A stretch of DNA of 64,000 nt from Ctenosaura bakeri. Lineage: Eukaryota > Chordata > Lepidosauria > Squamata > Iguanidae. Where the stretch lies: the NCBI GenBank assembly GCA_948474755.1, contig CAOLHI010002512.1, positions 1 through 64,000 of the forward strand. Direction: 5' to 3'. Shown here in pieces: positions 20,430-32,890 of this stretch (positions are counted from its first letter, which is position 1; every line of letters starts with the position of its first letter). The position numbers and the translations under genes were made by a program. Below the pieces are notes generated by a model. The model ran no database searches. It saw only the letters and a list, made by a program, of their open reading frames with translations, and was not told the DNA's origin.

Positions 20430-21120
20430 GATGGCTGCTTCTGCCTGAGGGCCGTCACCTCCCACCCGCCGGAGCCCAAAAGGGGACGGAGTGAGCGGGG
20501 GACCCGACTTCCCTTCTCCACCAAACTTTCCAGTCCCACTTTCCCCGCTTCCGCTTCTCTCGGATGGGGGGGGCGGCGAGGAGGCGGCGCTGGCGGCTCC
20601 CTCTTTGCCCAGGCGAGCCTTTGCAAACCCCGCTCCTCTCCCTCGCTTCCTCCCTCTTCTCGCCCATCAGGTGCAAGCGGGAGACCGCCCTCCTGGAAGG
20701 CAGGGCGCCTTTGGAGCCGGGGAAGGAAGCGAGGCGCCCTCGTTCCCTCCCCCGCCCCAGCCCCAAGCCTGCCTCCTCCTCGGCTCCTCCTCTCCCTCCT
20801 CCTCCTCCTCCTCCTCCGAAAGGGGCGGAAGGGGAGGAATGGGAGGCTCCGGCGCCGGGCTCGCCAGCAAAAAGAAGGGAATTGTTTGAGAGTTCAGTCA
20901 TCCAAAAAAGCTCCTTCTGCCCGGAGCCCCATCGCCTGCCTGCCTGCCTCCCTCTTCCTGCGGGCTTTGCCGGGGACTCCGCCGACTCCTCCTGAGAGCC
21001 ACCGGCGCCCGATCAACTCCAACCAACACTCCTTTCGCCCCCCAAAAACCCCCTTTTCCCCCAGCCAGATCCTCAGCTCCAGGCTCTGACTTTGGGTGAG
21101 TGGCGCGCCGATCTGTCCGG
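20430..21120 (+). promoter_or_regulatory. CpG-island promoter
   Basis: GC content and CpG density rise abruptly after the MITE and fall again near 21.1 kb, unlike anything else in the window. It contains GC boxes (ggggggcggcg near 20570, ggggcgg near 20822, the latter running into an ETS-like cggaag), no TATA box and long CCT/GGA runs (20795-20818). This is the pattern of a TATA-less promoter with dispersed starts. The + orientation is inferred from the consensus splice donor at 21096 at its downstream edge; divergent transcription is possible. Confidence 0.85.
20860..21095 (+). other. Likely non-coding first exon (3' part)
   Basis: The region ends at tctgactttgg followed by the consensus donor GTGAGT (21096-21101). 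The sequence before it is CpG-rich with short pyrimidine runs typical of a 5' UTR. The transcription start cannot be placed, so the left boundary is arbitrary. Open frames exist here because GC-rich DNA has few stops, but none shows a recognisable protein. The next exons of the same gene are probably those at 60965 and 61680. Confidence 0.6.
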
Positions 21121-23520
21121 CCTGGAAACTCTTTCCAGCCTTGAGATTTTAAGGTCTTTGTTGCTGTGTGTTTCTCTCTCTCTCTCTTTCCTCCCCCCCT
21201 CCTCCTCCCCTAAATGAACTGGGTCCCCCTTCAGCAGCATCAAAGATCTGGGGGAAGCGAAAGCCCCAGCGATGGAGCAAGAACAACCAAACCGTCCCCG
21301 AAGTTTGCTTTTCTCCTCTTGGGAAGCCAAGTTCTCTTTTTCGTGGGGTTACTCTAGCTGTGCAACAGTGTTACGTTGTCTCTGTGTTGTAAATGTGGGA
21401 AGACTGAATCGGAGTAGGATGCTTTTATACGGGAAGAGGAGTTGGATCCCCTCTGAGGACACTGTTCTTTCCCAACTTTCTGCGCCTTAACGTGCGTTTG
21501 TTTTCGACCGAGCAGGTGGGATTTTGCATTTGTGAGTTGCTTTAGTTTCTTTCCGCCAGCATCTGCACCGTAGTGGAGGATCTTGTAGTTGTTCTGCTGC
21601 TGGACACGAAGTAGCTCTGGTGCCAAAACTTTCCCCCCAAATTGCAAAAAAAAAAAAAAAAAAAACCTAATAATGATCGTAATTAAAAATAAACACTTCT
21701 GCTTCTTCTCTAGGAGAGGAGTTGGGGCGGGGAGAGCAAAGGAGAGGAAGCTAGGAAATGTTTAGTTACAAACCTGTGAAGATCGTGTGCATTTATAGCA
21801 AAGTTGTGTGTGTTTTGGGGCGTTTGCAAAGATCGGAGGGGGTGAGTGGGCGTGAGGAAAGCGAGGCGTCTAAATGCAGTAGCATCTTTTGCTTGTGGCT
21901 CTGCGTGAGAGCTGCTGCTGCGAGAGAGAAGGCATGGATGGGTTTGCTCAGAGTAAACAAGCTTGTCTCTTTCTTGTGCAGCTGCTCTTTCTCGTGTGTT
22001 TGTGGTCATCTTTAAAATAGATTTCGGTGGTAGATTTTATTTTTTTTTGTCTTGAGCCGATGAGAAAATGTTAGAGGCCTGTAAAGTGGGTGCCTTGAAA
22101 GTATTCCCAAAGTTTTGCAAAGATCTGTTGAAAGGGATTGAGAAAGAAACGTTGTTTACAGTGGGATCCTATTTTTTTAAAAAAAAGTATTTAACACTTG
22201 TTAACGGTGGTGCATCTTTCAAGGATAAAATCAATTTAAACTCCAAAGTTAAACCTTTTAAAGATCTAAGGGTTTATGTGGGAAAGACAGCAAGACTTGC
22301 TTGTCCAAACTTTGAATAAATTGTGCCTTGCAGATGCTTGAAAAATATTTTGAGTGTCATTATTTCAGAAATGTGTAAATGTATGGTAACTTTTCATTGC
22401 CTTTGAAAATGAAAAACATGTGTTCTTTAGAATTAGTGAACAGAACAATATTGGTAATGTTTTTGTGTAAAACATGTACCAAGTTCTTCATGACAAATGT
22501 AACTCCAAAACACAACCACTGGAATTTCATGTGTGCTTTCTTGTCATTCTGTCCTGATTATTTTTAATAGTACAAACCTGAAAGCTTATGTTAGATGTAT
22601 GTAAAACTCCCTGTGGCTATCTGAAGAATAGGCATTATATAAAAAATAAGTCAGTGTTTATGTGGAAGAGTTGATTTGCATAGTTGTGAAATAAATGCAG
22701 TGCACCTCAGCTGTTTTACTTCTCAAGCTTCCCAAACAATTTCTTAATTCAGCTTTTGAGTTTGGGCACAGTATTGTTTCTTGTAGAAGAAGAACAGAGT
22801 CTACCTAACAGGGCAGATGTCTCTGGCGATGTCCAAGATACTGTCACAGCCAAACAGAAGATTTCTGCTTCAATACTAAAGTAGTTTATATAATGGATCT
22901 AAAATGCTTTCCTTTTGCTATTTACCATATGATCTGTTTGGGTTTATACTGCTGTATCTAGCCAGTGTTTTTAATTCTGAAACATTTTTTGTGAGTTCTG
23001 TGTCCTCTTTCAGCTTTTCCACTGAAGTGAGAAATGGAGCTATTTGTGCTGAGAATTGGCCTTTAGATCTCATCACTTCTTATTGAGCTATAAAAAAGAG
23101 AATCACAAAGTAGAGCAAAATTTTTATTGGTCTGACATCTGTTGTTGAAATTTGGCATGTTTGTTGTGTAAAGCTCAATGGTATAATTCTTTCTAAAGAA
23201 TTGGTCCAGTAGAGAGGATACCACTTTAACAGAGCCATGGTTTTGACATTTCAGGTTTTGTCTTTCATTTCATCCTGTTCTCCCCCCACCCCACCCCAAT
23301 TTCCACTGCATTCTACAAGTAGGCATTCTCCCAAACCCCACTCTAATATTCTGTGTGCAGGGTATCCATTAGAAGGGTAGGTTCAACTTGCCTTTGCTCT
23401 GCCTTAGTTTTAGAACAAGGAATTTTTGTTTGTTTTGTTTACTGCTGAGTTCTAAGTTTTCAGTTTGTAGTTTGCTTCCAGCTCAGTAATTCCAATGCAG
23501 AGATTTGTATGTTTCCTCTA
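21102..23520 (+). other. Promoter-proximal intron, repeat-poor
   Basis: After the donor the GC content falls gradually. There is a poly-A run at 21646-21665 and almost no recognisable transposon for about 2.4 kb, as is common next to active promoters. No exon is recognised. Confidence 0.5.
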
Positions 23521-23640
23521 GAGCAACCTTCCCCATTCTAGTATCTCCCAGACATATTACATTTCCCATTATATCCAGTCAGACTAGATTGGGGATGATG
23601 AGGATTGTAGTAAAACATCTGGAAGGCACCAGTTTGAGTC
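23521..23640. repeat. Family C palindromic repeat
   Basis: The two arms gtatctcccagacatattac and gattgtagtaaaacatctgg are roughly inverted, with gcaaccttcc at one side and gcaccagtttg at the other. Related to 37924, 41500 and 58701. A non-coding foldback repeat. Confidence 0.5.
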
Positions 23641-24757
23641 AGGCTACTCTGCACAGATGCTGTTCAAACTCTTGTTGTTTTTTCCATGTAGTGTATGGAA
23701 ATGGAATAGACAGCTGGACATTTTGAAGTGGAGTAGAGTACATTCCTAAGTACAAAGCCCAAGACTTGGAGCCTATTCCTTGTTGACAATGATTCCTTCT
23801 GTTATCCTTTCCTATTCACAAATCATTGACAGCATATATCTAACTACTGAATGCAAATTATTACAGTACCTCTGACAACTTGCAATAATAAATAACAGCA
23901 ATCCCTATTGTAGTAAAGGCAAGCTGTCAGAGCAATTGCTGCTGTTGGCAAAGCAAGGATAAGACTGAGATGCAGGAAAAGTAGGCATACTAGAAAGTTC
24001 AGTCCATTTTCAGATTGATTTATACGTGTGTTTAATTCCTAGAAAGAAGGAGTAACCAAAACTTTCTTTATACAGGCTGAAAGAGGAAGCAGCCATAACC
24101 CATACACTTAAAACACTCTCTGCCTTTATAGCTTAAGGGCTGGCTTGTGGTGAGTAGCTAAAGGTCACACTGGTAATTGCTGTATCAAGAGGAGAGGACA
24201 GTAGAACTACTGTTGGTACAGGAGGCTGGCCTTTCAAAAGCACATCACGCTGGCATGTTTCTGTTCACAAGTTGTTCCAGTGATATTAGTTAGACACGTA
24301 AGAAGTCAGTGAAATTAGTGAGAAACAAGCATGCATCTAGAAGTCTTATGGTCTATAACAGAATTGAGGAGTCCAACCTGAAAACTTTTTCGTGACTCAT
24401 CCTTCCTAGTGAACTGCTGTTCTTGATATTCAGTGGCAGACTTAGTAGATGTCTGAAGGTAACCTTATCAGTCTTTTGTAAGACATTAGATTCAAATCTA
24501 AAGATGCAGAAGGGTTTTTTTTTCTAGGAATCTAGGGCATGACCTAGAATTTGGGGTTTGGGGTTTACATCCCAGGTCAGTGGAACCTGAGAATAACATT
24601 AAGCAAGTCAATTCTGCACATAAGAATATGGATATAAATATTTAATCAAATATTATGAATCCTGTTTTAGCAGCAAGTGTCTAATTCTGCTGAAAGACCT
24701 TGGGACCACTGAATTTGCATACACTTCAGATGAATCACTCAGCAGTCCATGGCATTA
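23641..24757. other. Intronic stretch, nothing recognised
   Basis: AT-rich DNA without recognisable exons or repeats. Confidence 0.35.
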
Positions 24758-25200
24758 TTATTATTATTATTATTTCACTTCTATTCCACAATTTCCACAA
24801 AATAAGGGCTCGTGGTGGCTTACAAAAATAGAGGTAGAGGGGAAATAAAAGTTCTTATGCACAACTTAAGTAAAAACATACAACATTTTTGGTAAAATGC
24901 AATTCAACTATTTGTACAATTAAAGTGCTAGAAAATAAATCCATTAAAAAGATAAAAGAATCAGCAGAGCAGCTTGCTATTAAAAAATTTTTTGCAGTCA
25001 ATTCCTAAAAGCCTCTCAGATTAAAAAAGTGTTCACTTGGGCATGGAAAGATGGCAAGAAGCGAGTCATCTTAGAAGGCAGTTCCAAAGCAATGGAGCAT
25101 CCACTGAGAAGGCCTTCTCCCATGTTTCCGTCGGACATATCTGTCAGTGTAGTGGGAAACAGCTTTCCAAACTCAGGGTTGATTCATGTTATGTCTGAAA
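24758..25200. repeat. Unassigned LINE-like 3' region after (TTA)n
   Basis: Begins with attattattattattatt, followed by cttctattccacaatttcc, and further on gagaaggccttctcccatg and gggaaacagctttccaaac. The pattern of a 3'-tail repeat plus these phrases recalls non-LTR 3' ends of reptiles. No family name is supported. Confidence 0.35.
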
Positions 25201-25833
25201 CATAAGCACTTGAATTTATCATTTTATTTATTTATATCATGAATGTGTTATATATAATTTATTTTTACATATCTGAAGAACTGCTTCTTAAATGAGCCTT
25301 CTAGGCTCCAAGATCTCTGTGGGAAGCCTTTGTTTTGGTCCCAGTGTTACAAGTCTTACAAGTCAGGCTGACATTGAAGACCAATAAACAATTACTCCTG
25401 ATAGGTGGAGATGAACAGATACGAGGAGCTTGAGAAAGCATGACAGGACCTTGGGCAGATAAGACAGTAAGTAGGATGCAGCTACTTCCACTCCTGCTTA
25501 TACATCTGTATATAAGATTAATAACCTAAAATAGCCTTGATTCCATGTTGGGAGAAAAGCAATAAATAAAACTAACTGATTATAGTTTTCTAGGGACTCG
25601 TAGAGATTTTCAGAAGAAAACCTGAGACTTCATGCTTTCAAAATATTTTTACTACTTTTGGATCTATTGGCTCTCTAGATCCCAACTATCATTCCTGGGA
25701 TACCAGTAGAACTCTGTAACACGTACCCCGTAGTTCGATATAATCATAATCCTGTCCACTACATACAGTCTAAGGTATTATGAAAGAAAAATCTCTGTTT
25801 TAATACTGAAGATTTTTTTGCGTTTCAGAAGTT
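25201..25833. other. Intronic stretch, nothing recognised
   Basis: AT-rich DNA. Part may continue the preceding unassigned repeat. Confidence 0.3.
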
Positions 25834-26144
25834 ACAGCGTGATCCATACTTTGCAGTGGGAATCTGCTGGGGTTTGGTTCCAGGATGCCTCCTGGGTACC
25901 AGAATCTCTGGATGCTCAGGTCCCATTATATACAATGACGTAGTAAAATGGTGTCCCTTATGTAAAATGGTGAACAACTCAAATGAGTGCTGGACAGAGC
26001 TTGAGTATCTGTGAAATGGCTGGAAGCTAAATCAGTGTAGTACTCAGCATGCAGCAATATCAAGATTTGGTTTTTGCATTTTTCCCCAAATATTTTCAAG
26101 CCATAGTTGGTTGAATCCATGGACGCAGAACCTATGGCCAGCTG
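25834..26144. mobile_element. Family Y Tigger-like MITE
   Basis: Starts CAGCGTGATCC after TA and ends tggccaGCTG before TA (26145-26146). The interior reads gggtttggttccaggatgcc, ctctggatgctcaggtccc and gttggttgaatccatgg, as in Tigger/MER2-type elements. The second copy, in the opposite orientation, lies at 27057. No transposase coding. Confidence 0.72.
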
Positions 26145-26857
26145 TATTCTCAAGTACCTCCTCCTTGCTTTTATATTTTTGTTTAAAATTACAGTTGAAG
26201 AGTCCTCTGAAGTTTATGAGGTATTTGTAACTTTCTAGTACTATCAGTAGTAACAGTAATTATTTGTTTAGTTTCTGTGCCATCCTTATCTCAGCATTGC
26301 GATCTACGGTAGCTCACAATGAAAGTACAAAATAAATATTGCAGATACCACAGTAAGTTATACTATCAGTGTGTGATTGAGCGCGTTATCCTATTAAAAC
26401 CACAACTTGGTTGAAACCATTTTTAAAAAGTTGCAAAGTATTTGATAATCCTAACCACTGTCAGCTCATGGACCAAGGAAGTGGGTTGCACACCTTGAAG
26501 TCACCTATCTGTGATCCTAGGTTAACTTTTCAGGAGCTGTGTAGGATTGGCACAGATCTCTCATTGTTTCCAAAGGTACAAATCCCAATTTGACTACACA
26601 AGCACATTCAAGCCTTGGCTGGCAACTCTTTGGTCAGAATATTGTTTCTGATATTCTAATATGGCTTTTGAGTGGTCCAGCAAATGTCACTAAATAGTAG
26701 GTATACCAGTATGAGAAAATATATTTCCATAAAAATCTTGAATCATGATCTGTAGCAAACCTGCCTGTCAATGGAATGAAGTGTGTCCCTTGAATCTTGT
26801 CCCATTATCTTAAGGTTTGTGGGACCCTAGAAGAAAGGGCCAAAGTAGACCAAGTGC
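26145..26857. other. Intronic stretch, nothing recognised
   Basis: AT-rich DNA with no convincing exon or repeat. Confidence 0.35.
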
Positions 26858-27304
26858 TCTTTTCCACAACACAGTTTTAGCACTGTGTTTCCATTTTATT
26901 TGTCATTGCAACATTGTATGGAATCCTGAAGTTTGTAGTTTGCTGAGGCACCAGGAGCCCTTTGGCTGAGAATTCAAAATACCCCTCTCTAAACTGTAAA
27001 TCTCTGGATACCATAGGATACCGCCATGGTAGTTGAAGTGGAATCGTAGTGATATTCAGTTGACCCTCCGTATTCATGGATTCTGAATCCACAGATTCAA
27101 CCAGCCATGCCTTGAAAATATTTTTAAAAAATACAAAAAAGCAAACTTTGATTTTGTCATTTTATATAAGGGATGCCATTTTAACTGCACTGTAGTACAT
27201 AATGAGATTTGAGCATCCACTCATTTTGGTGCCCATGCGGATCCTGGAGCCAAACCCTAGTGGATACTGAGGGCTCACTGTAATTGTGCACTGTGAAAGG
27301 GCCC
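26858..27304. mobile_element. Family B MITE interrupted by family Y
   Basis: The left arm (ttttccacaacacagttttagc, then aacattgtatggaatcctg) and inner right arm (ggatacc gccatggtagttgaagtgg) run to 27056. The outer right arm resumes at 27281 as taattgtgcactgtgaaaggg. Between them lies a Tigger-like element. This fixes the order: family B inserted first, family Y later. Confidence 0.72.
27057..27280. mobile_element. Family Y Tigger-like MITE (nested)
   Basis: Starts CAGTTGACCCTCCGTATTC and ends GATACTGAGGGCTCACTG, followed by TA. It includes gaatccacagattcaacc and gagcatccactcattttgg. Inverted relative to the copy at 25834. Inserted inside a family B MITE. Confidence 0.78.
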
Positions 27305-27844
27305 CTGGAGGGGAAATATAACATTGCATTTCACATATAGTAGTTAAAAAATGCAGATAGCATCAGAGTGTGTGTGAGAGACAAAGGGTGGGAATGAAAA
27401 CTATTGGGATCATAGCAGTCACAGAAGGGAAGTTTAAATTTCATTGTCATGCTGTGCTCCTGAAGAAAATATTTCCTCTGCAGGTGTTATTTGTGTTGGA
27501 AGGATATCATTGCATCTCACTTAGTAGAAACAAGCACTGAATCTGGGAAAATTGGTGTTCAGAGGAACGAAAACATTAACAAACTTTCTTCTCTTCCCCG
27601 TGCTTTTTCCATATCTCAGAGTTAACTCAGACTACAATTCTATACATACTAACCCATGGTCTGACAGGAGGTGCTTATGCAAATTACTGAGGCCTGGTAA
27701 ACTGGAAGGAGACCAGGCATGTCACATGTGGTTTTATCTTTCTCAGTAGTATCATTGTCAATTTTTTTTTTTTTTTTTGCACACATTGTAAAATTGGTTG
27801 ATTTGATGGTAAGTAGTAATGCTATACAGAATCTGAAGTCCTGT

Positions 27845-28290
27845 CTAAATAATTTTAGCTGGTCTTCCAGGGACACAAAACGACCATGGCATAGGCTTCT
27901 CAGGACCTGATGCTGCAGCCACTGAGTGAGGCAGTCTAACTGTGGAAGCTGAGCCAGGATCCAAGCGGCTCCAGGTGCTAGCAGCCCACCTCTGTTTTCC
28001 TCTGCCCCATCTGCCTGTCCTCCTTGCTACCAGCAACACTGTGGGTGTATATACTCCCTCCAGAGTCTCTTCCAAGGTCTTAAGAAGTCAAAGGGGGGGA
28101 GCAGGATAAGAACCCCTTTCCCAGGTTCTTCCTCCAAGCCAAGAGTCTCTTTCCTGCTTGGATCAAAGCCTCCATCCTGGTCCAAAGGCAATTAATTGGC
28201 TAGGTGTCCTGCAACCTTCCTCATCCCTTCTTGTCATACAGATCTATTGCTGGCAAACAGTTAAGAAGTCTACTCCACAAAAAATTTTTC
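27845..28290. other. GC-richer intronic block, unexplained
   Basis: About 450 bp noticeably richer in G+C than its flanks (gatgctgcagccactgagtg, gcagcccacctctgttttcc, ccccatctgcctgtcctcc). It is preceded by a poly-T tract at about 27762-27779. No CpG island, no splice sites and no match to the repeats of this window. It could be an LTR, an unassigned transposon or unique DNA. Confidence 0.3.
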
Positions 28291-29652
28291 ACTAGGACCT
28301 GAGCCTGTTCTCAGTGGCATTGTTTCAGAAGACATATGGATGAGAATGAGATACAGGGCTTTTTCAGATATACATCAGTGCACTTCTACATCTGCTGTGG
28401 AACCCTAATTCAGACAATTCAGGCATACTCTTGTCCTCCAGACTGAGCAGCAGAAACTACATTTGTACAACATTGGTTGACCAGCCTCAGTGTCAGTTAT
28501 GATGCCATCTTTGCTGCCATTGTGAAGCAGACTTTTTAAGGCAGAAGCTGTAATGCAGGGTAGAGGGCAACAATTTGCATTCAGTTTGGAACAGGATGTA
28601 TGTATCTTTTGAGATTAAAAAGGCAGTAGTGGTGAGCAGAGTTCACTGTACAGCAAAAAATGTTTGGCACCTCCTTTGTTTCTTTATATACACAGTTGAA
28701 GATAGCACTATGGCAATGTATAGGACAATATTCTGTGATGTTGAAGGATCTCAGTATGCCCATAATCCGAGTCTTTATTTGTGCTGTTTGACTTACTGAA
28801 GGCTTCTTGGCAGCAACTTTTCAGGGCATATCATCCATGATATGGGTACTTGTTTCTTGGAACTGAAACTTTTAATAATATAGGACATTTGCAATAGAGT
28901 TAGGAAGCTGGCAGTTCTGTTTAACTTCAGGAAGCAAAGAACAAGAATAACCATGTCTCTTATACAAAGGTGAAGAAATGTACTGCTAGGCATAACTGAT
29001 CCTGATAATGCCAGTTTGGCAAATTTGGATGTTTCTGAGCTTTTCTGTTCCGGGCAGAATTGTGTGGAGATTAGATGTTTCATTTATTATGTGTCATCAG
29101 TTTACACTTGTTAAACAGAGCTCTATAACACTATTGTCAGATGCACTAGTGTGATGTGGAAGGTGCAGGCTAAAGCATGCCTAGAAAAATCAGGTTGCTG
29201 GGTTGAACACATTAACTCCTGTTACTAAATGTAGGGGAAGGGGAGGTTTCCATGCACATTTTAAAACCAAAGAGCAGACAAATTGAAAAATCTGAAATCA
29301 TGATGCAAGGGGCTGTGTGGTGAACTCCAAGTTTGTATAAAGGTTTCTGAACTTTTCCTTTCTGGTAGCAGCTCTTCAAGCCAGTATTTTGAAATTTACC
29401 TAGTTTCCAAAGAGGCCCTTGATCAGGAAGGAAATGGGGAACCCTGAGTGTGTAAATAGTGCACAAGTCCTTCTGTCTGTGTAAAGAGGTTCCTAAGATT
29501 GAAACTCTATGGAGATATGAGAATTTATGAACAGTGAAATTAGAAAATTGATGGATGGCCATTTAAAGCATCCAAGTAATCAACAAATGTACTAATACTC
29601 TACACTATATTGCTGCTTGGAATGCTCTGAAGCATTAAACAGAAGATAACTA
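28291..29652. other. Intronic stretch, nothing recognised
   Basis: Short open frames here lack splice sites and recognisable motifs. Confidence 0.35.
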
Positions 29653-30126
29653 CAGTTGGCCCTCCACCTTTGTGGGTTTAGCCTTCATGGATTTGATTAT
29701 TTGCTAGTTTCTCCAACTACTGCCCCTGCACCTCAAGCACTGCTTTACTGGAAGAACCTTTCTCCAATCAGGCCATGCATCTCTTCAGTAATTCACCTCT
29801 GATCTTCTTCCTCCACCACCAGCTGCTGCCTAGCCAGCGAAGGATAGACTGCAGCCCAATTTCTCAGCACCACAAACCCTCTCCCAGTGCTCTCCACACA
29901 CCCAAGAAAGGAGATGAGTGAGAGTCAAGGTATAGGGCCAGCATGTTGACTTACCCTTTCCCTCTCCTTTCGCTGACCTGGCTTGGACTCTGAGTGCTCA
30001 CTCTCTCCACCGTGCCTTGGCTGCCTTCCTATAAACACACACACACACACACTTTGATATTTGCATTTTTTTGCTTTTGTGGTGGTCTTGGCACTCTTAA
30101 CCCTAGCGAATGTGGAGCCTTGGCTG
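29653..30126. mobile_element. Family X pogo/Tigger-like MITE
   Basis: Flanked by TA at 29651-29652 and 30127-30128. Starts CAGTTGGCCCTCCACCTTTG and ends GCGAATGTGGAGCCTTGGCTG. The interior is the reverse complement of the interior of the 4198 copy (agctgctgcctagccagcg, ctcagcaccacaaaccc). It includes an (AC)n run at 30034-30052. Confidence 0.8.
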
Positions 30127-32620
30127 TATAATCTTTCTTGGAGAGAACTAATGTTAAAAGAAAGTGGGGCTTACTAGAAGAGATTAATTGGATGGTAGAC
30201 CACCATAAAACACACACACTGCTTTTCTTTCACAGAAACCAGTTTATCCTTAGGGATAGTTTGATATACCTACCCAGCAAATACGAAATTTATTTTTACA
30301 GTACCAGGACAAGTGGGCAGAAGAGTGTTGAAGACAACTGTACGAGATCAGATCTAAGTTTAAGTCAAAGGATTCACAGATAAGATGGATATCGGTTGGA
30401 AAGAAGGCAGAATACCAATTCAGAAATAGTACTAAACACTGGCATAGCCTTCCATATTGCTCCCTTCCTCTGGCAAACTGCAGAAAGAGAGTAAAAACTT
30501 CTGCCTCAAACTGTTAAACAAGCTAGAGTTTTCCATTACGTCCAAATGCATTAAAATATAATCATTTCAAGCGATGAGATCAGAATCTGTGGTTTAACTT
30601 TGGCTTATTTAAATTAATAATAGCTGAACCTAATCGTAGTTTGCCTGAGTTCCAGAACAGGAAACTCTGTTTAGTTTAAAAGAAGTAACAGAAGCTAGTC
30701 TCCTAATAGCTGCATTGGAGGAGTAGAGGAGATGGGATGTATGTGAGTCTGGGGTTCATGCCTGTAACTAAAATGCAGTTTAATGTTATTCCAAAAGAGG
30801 GACTTGGATACATTGTACAAATTCTGGATTGGGAGTTCTGAGTGTAAAGTTGGCTGGGAAGATGAGTAGCTTCATTTCAGAAGTGACCATGAATTCAGGT
30901 GTCTTCATACGATTACATTAATAGCTAGATAGGTACGTCCTCAACCCATCTTGATTAGTTAGAACCTTCTGCAGGAAATGACAGTGCTGTGTTATGGGAG
31001 CATGTCAGTTTCTTTTTTCAGACTCTAGTACCTAGCAGCTGAGCTTGTGCAGTCTCTCACAGGAGAATATCCTCAGTTTTCACCTAGTAAAGAGGTGTTT
31101 GAACCCACATGCACTTGAAAATTGTGCTCCTGCTCAAAAATCTGCTACTTTAAAGAAAAGGCTAGTTTCCAAGTTTACTTTCAGAGATGGTACATTTTGG
31201 CATGGGGTGTGATTTTCATAAGAAGGGGTATTTTTTTTCCAAACCAGTGACTGCTAGTGTGAAAGCTAGTAGTACTAAAAAATGAGAGGATTATGAATGT
31301 TTGGATTGGCCCTGAATGAAGTCAGTGGTAGTGTAGAATAGGTGGTAGCTCTGTAGCTGATTTGTCCTTTTAGCCAATAATGATACAGAGAGACCATTGT
31401 AATACCCTATGGTAAGTATCTCCCCAGCTGACTCCTGCTTCTTCTCTCACCTAAAGGTTTCCTTCAAGCTCTTCTTTATGAAGGCCTCCCTTGCTTCCAA
31501 AAGCAAAACTGGACTTACCCTTGGAGAAATTTTTAGGTGCCAAAACGTGAAGGTGAAAGGGAGTAGGCAAGGTTTATGACGTCAAATCCATTGGTGCATT
31601 TTTAGCATGGTTGCCAAAGAAAATGTTTTCAACATACTTGAACAAAATTATGCTTGAAAAATTCAACTCTACAGTAACAATTGTAAACTCCTTCATCAGG
31701 GCAATCAGTGTGTGGGGCTGCCCTGGCAGAATTACACAACAGTGATTCTTTTCCTGATTGCTACCAACTGAAAAACTTTGAGGTTATGGTTATTTTATGT
31801 TTTTCATAGGTTTTGTATCTTCTTCAAAATACTGTCTCTTCTCTACAAAACAGACTATGCTGTTCTATACTTCTGCATGAATCAGATTGTTATGGCAAAT
31901 TTTCCATGTGCATTCTAGCTATATTGTGAAGTAAAACACATTTTTGAGGTAAAATTCGGGCAAATGAAGGCATTTTGTAGTGAACTCCACATTTTCTAGT
32001 CTTGGTGAAGGCAACCATTGGTGGGAGACAGAAAATTACCTTGTTGCATACATTATACCCATTCATGGAAGGCCAGATTACCTGATAAAGTTGGTGCTTA
32101 CCTATTCCTATGAGGTACTTCTAAACAGGCTTTGGCAGAATATGGAATCCTAAAGGCTGAGATCCTACACTGGGATAATGTAGTGTAATTCTCTCTCTGG
32201 ATTTAAGCATTTATTGTAACCCTTATGTTTAATTGCAGTGTTGCTCAGTGGTACACGCAACAGAATGTGCAACCAAAGACACAATGGAATGCACGACCAA
32301 AAGAATATTATTGGAAGTTTCAGCAAGGACAGATAAATACACATCAGTGCATCTGTGTATACATCTCTGTCTCCATAATTTTGATCTGAATGTGGAAGTT
32401 TACGTTAGATCAAAAATGTTCAACCACTTGCATAGGGGTATGGACATGCACATAAGAAGCAAACAGGACTCTGGCCAATGGGTAGAATTGTTTTTATTGT
32501 TGACCACTAGCAAATGCCAAAAAATTTTTACCACTGTTTTTGCTCCTTAAGAGTGAAATTGATTTAAATAATGTAGTTGAGTTTGTAGATACAGTTGATT
32601 TGGGAAACTGCCATGGCATC
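30127..32620. other. Intronic stretch, nothing firm
   Basis: About 2.5 kb of AT-rich DNA. A stretch near 32238 follows an acceptor-like tttaattgcag but has no good donor and no recognised protein. Otherwise unassigned. Confidence 0.35.
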
Positions 32621-32818
32621 GTTGTTGTTTTTGTTATATGCACCTTCAAGTAATTTCTGATTTCTGGGGACCTTAAGGTGAACCTATGATATGGTTTTCT
32701 GGGACTGAGAATATGAGCCTAAGGTCACTTAGTAGGTTTCCATGATGAAACAGGGAAAGGAACCCTGGTCTCTAGGGTTGTAGTCTAGTGCTCAAACAAC
32801 TATACCACACTGGCTCTC
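32621..32818 (-). repeat. tRNA-derived SINE with CAACAA tail
   Basis: The + strand shows the complement of tail and body: gttgttgtttttgttatatg, cttcaagtaatttctg, ccttaaggtgaacctatg and, at the end, ctctagggttgtagtctagtg with tataccacactggc, which corresponds to the A-box side. Near full length, moderately diverged. Confidence 0.85.
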
Positions 32819-32890
32819 ATTTGTAAGCCATGGCTTAAAATTTATCTATTCCTACTGTATAAGTTGCTTTTATGATTTTGGATGCTACTG

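Noticed and set aside
20455..20995. Long open frames on both strands within the CpG island
   Set aside because: GC-rich DNA has few stops; the predicted peptides are low-complexity Pro/Gly/Glu runs from CCT and CGG tracts.
29212..29562. 116-codon minus-strand frame
   Set aside because: No splice sites, no motif; probably a chance frame.
32233..32550. 105-codon frame after tttaattgcag
   Set aside because: No donor, composition typical of non-coding DNA, and an internally repetitive start (gaatgtgcaaccaaagac-like units).
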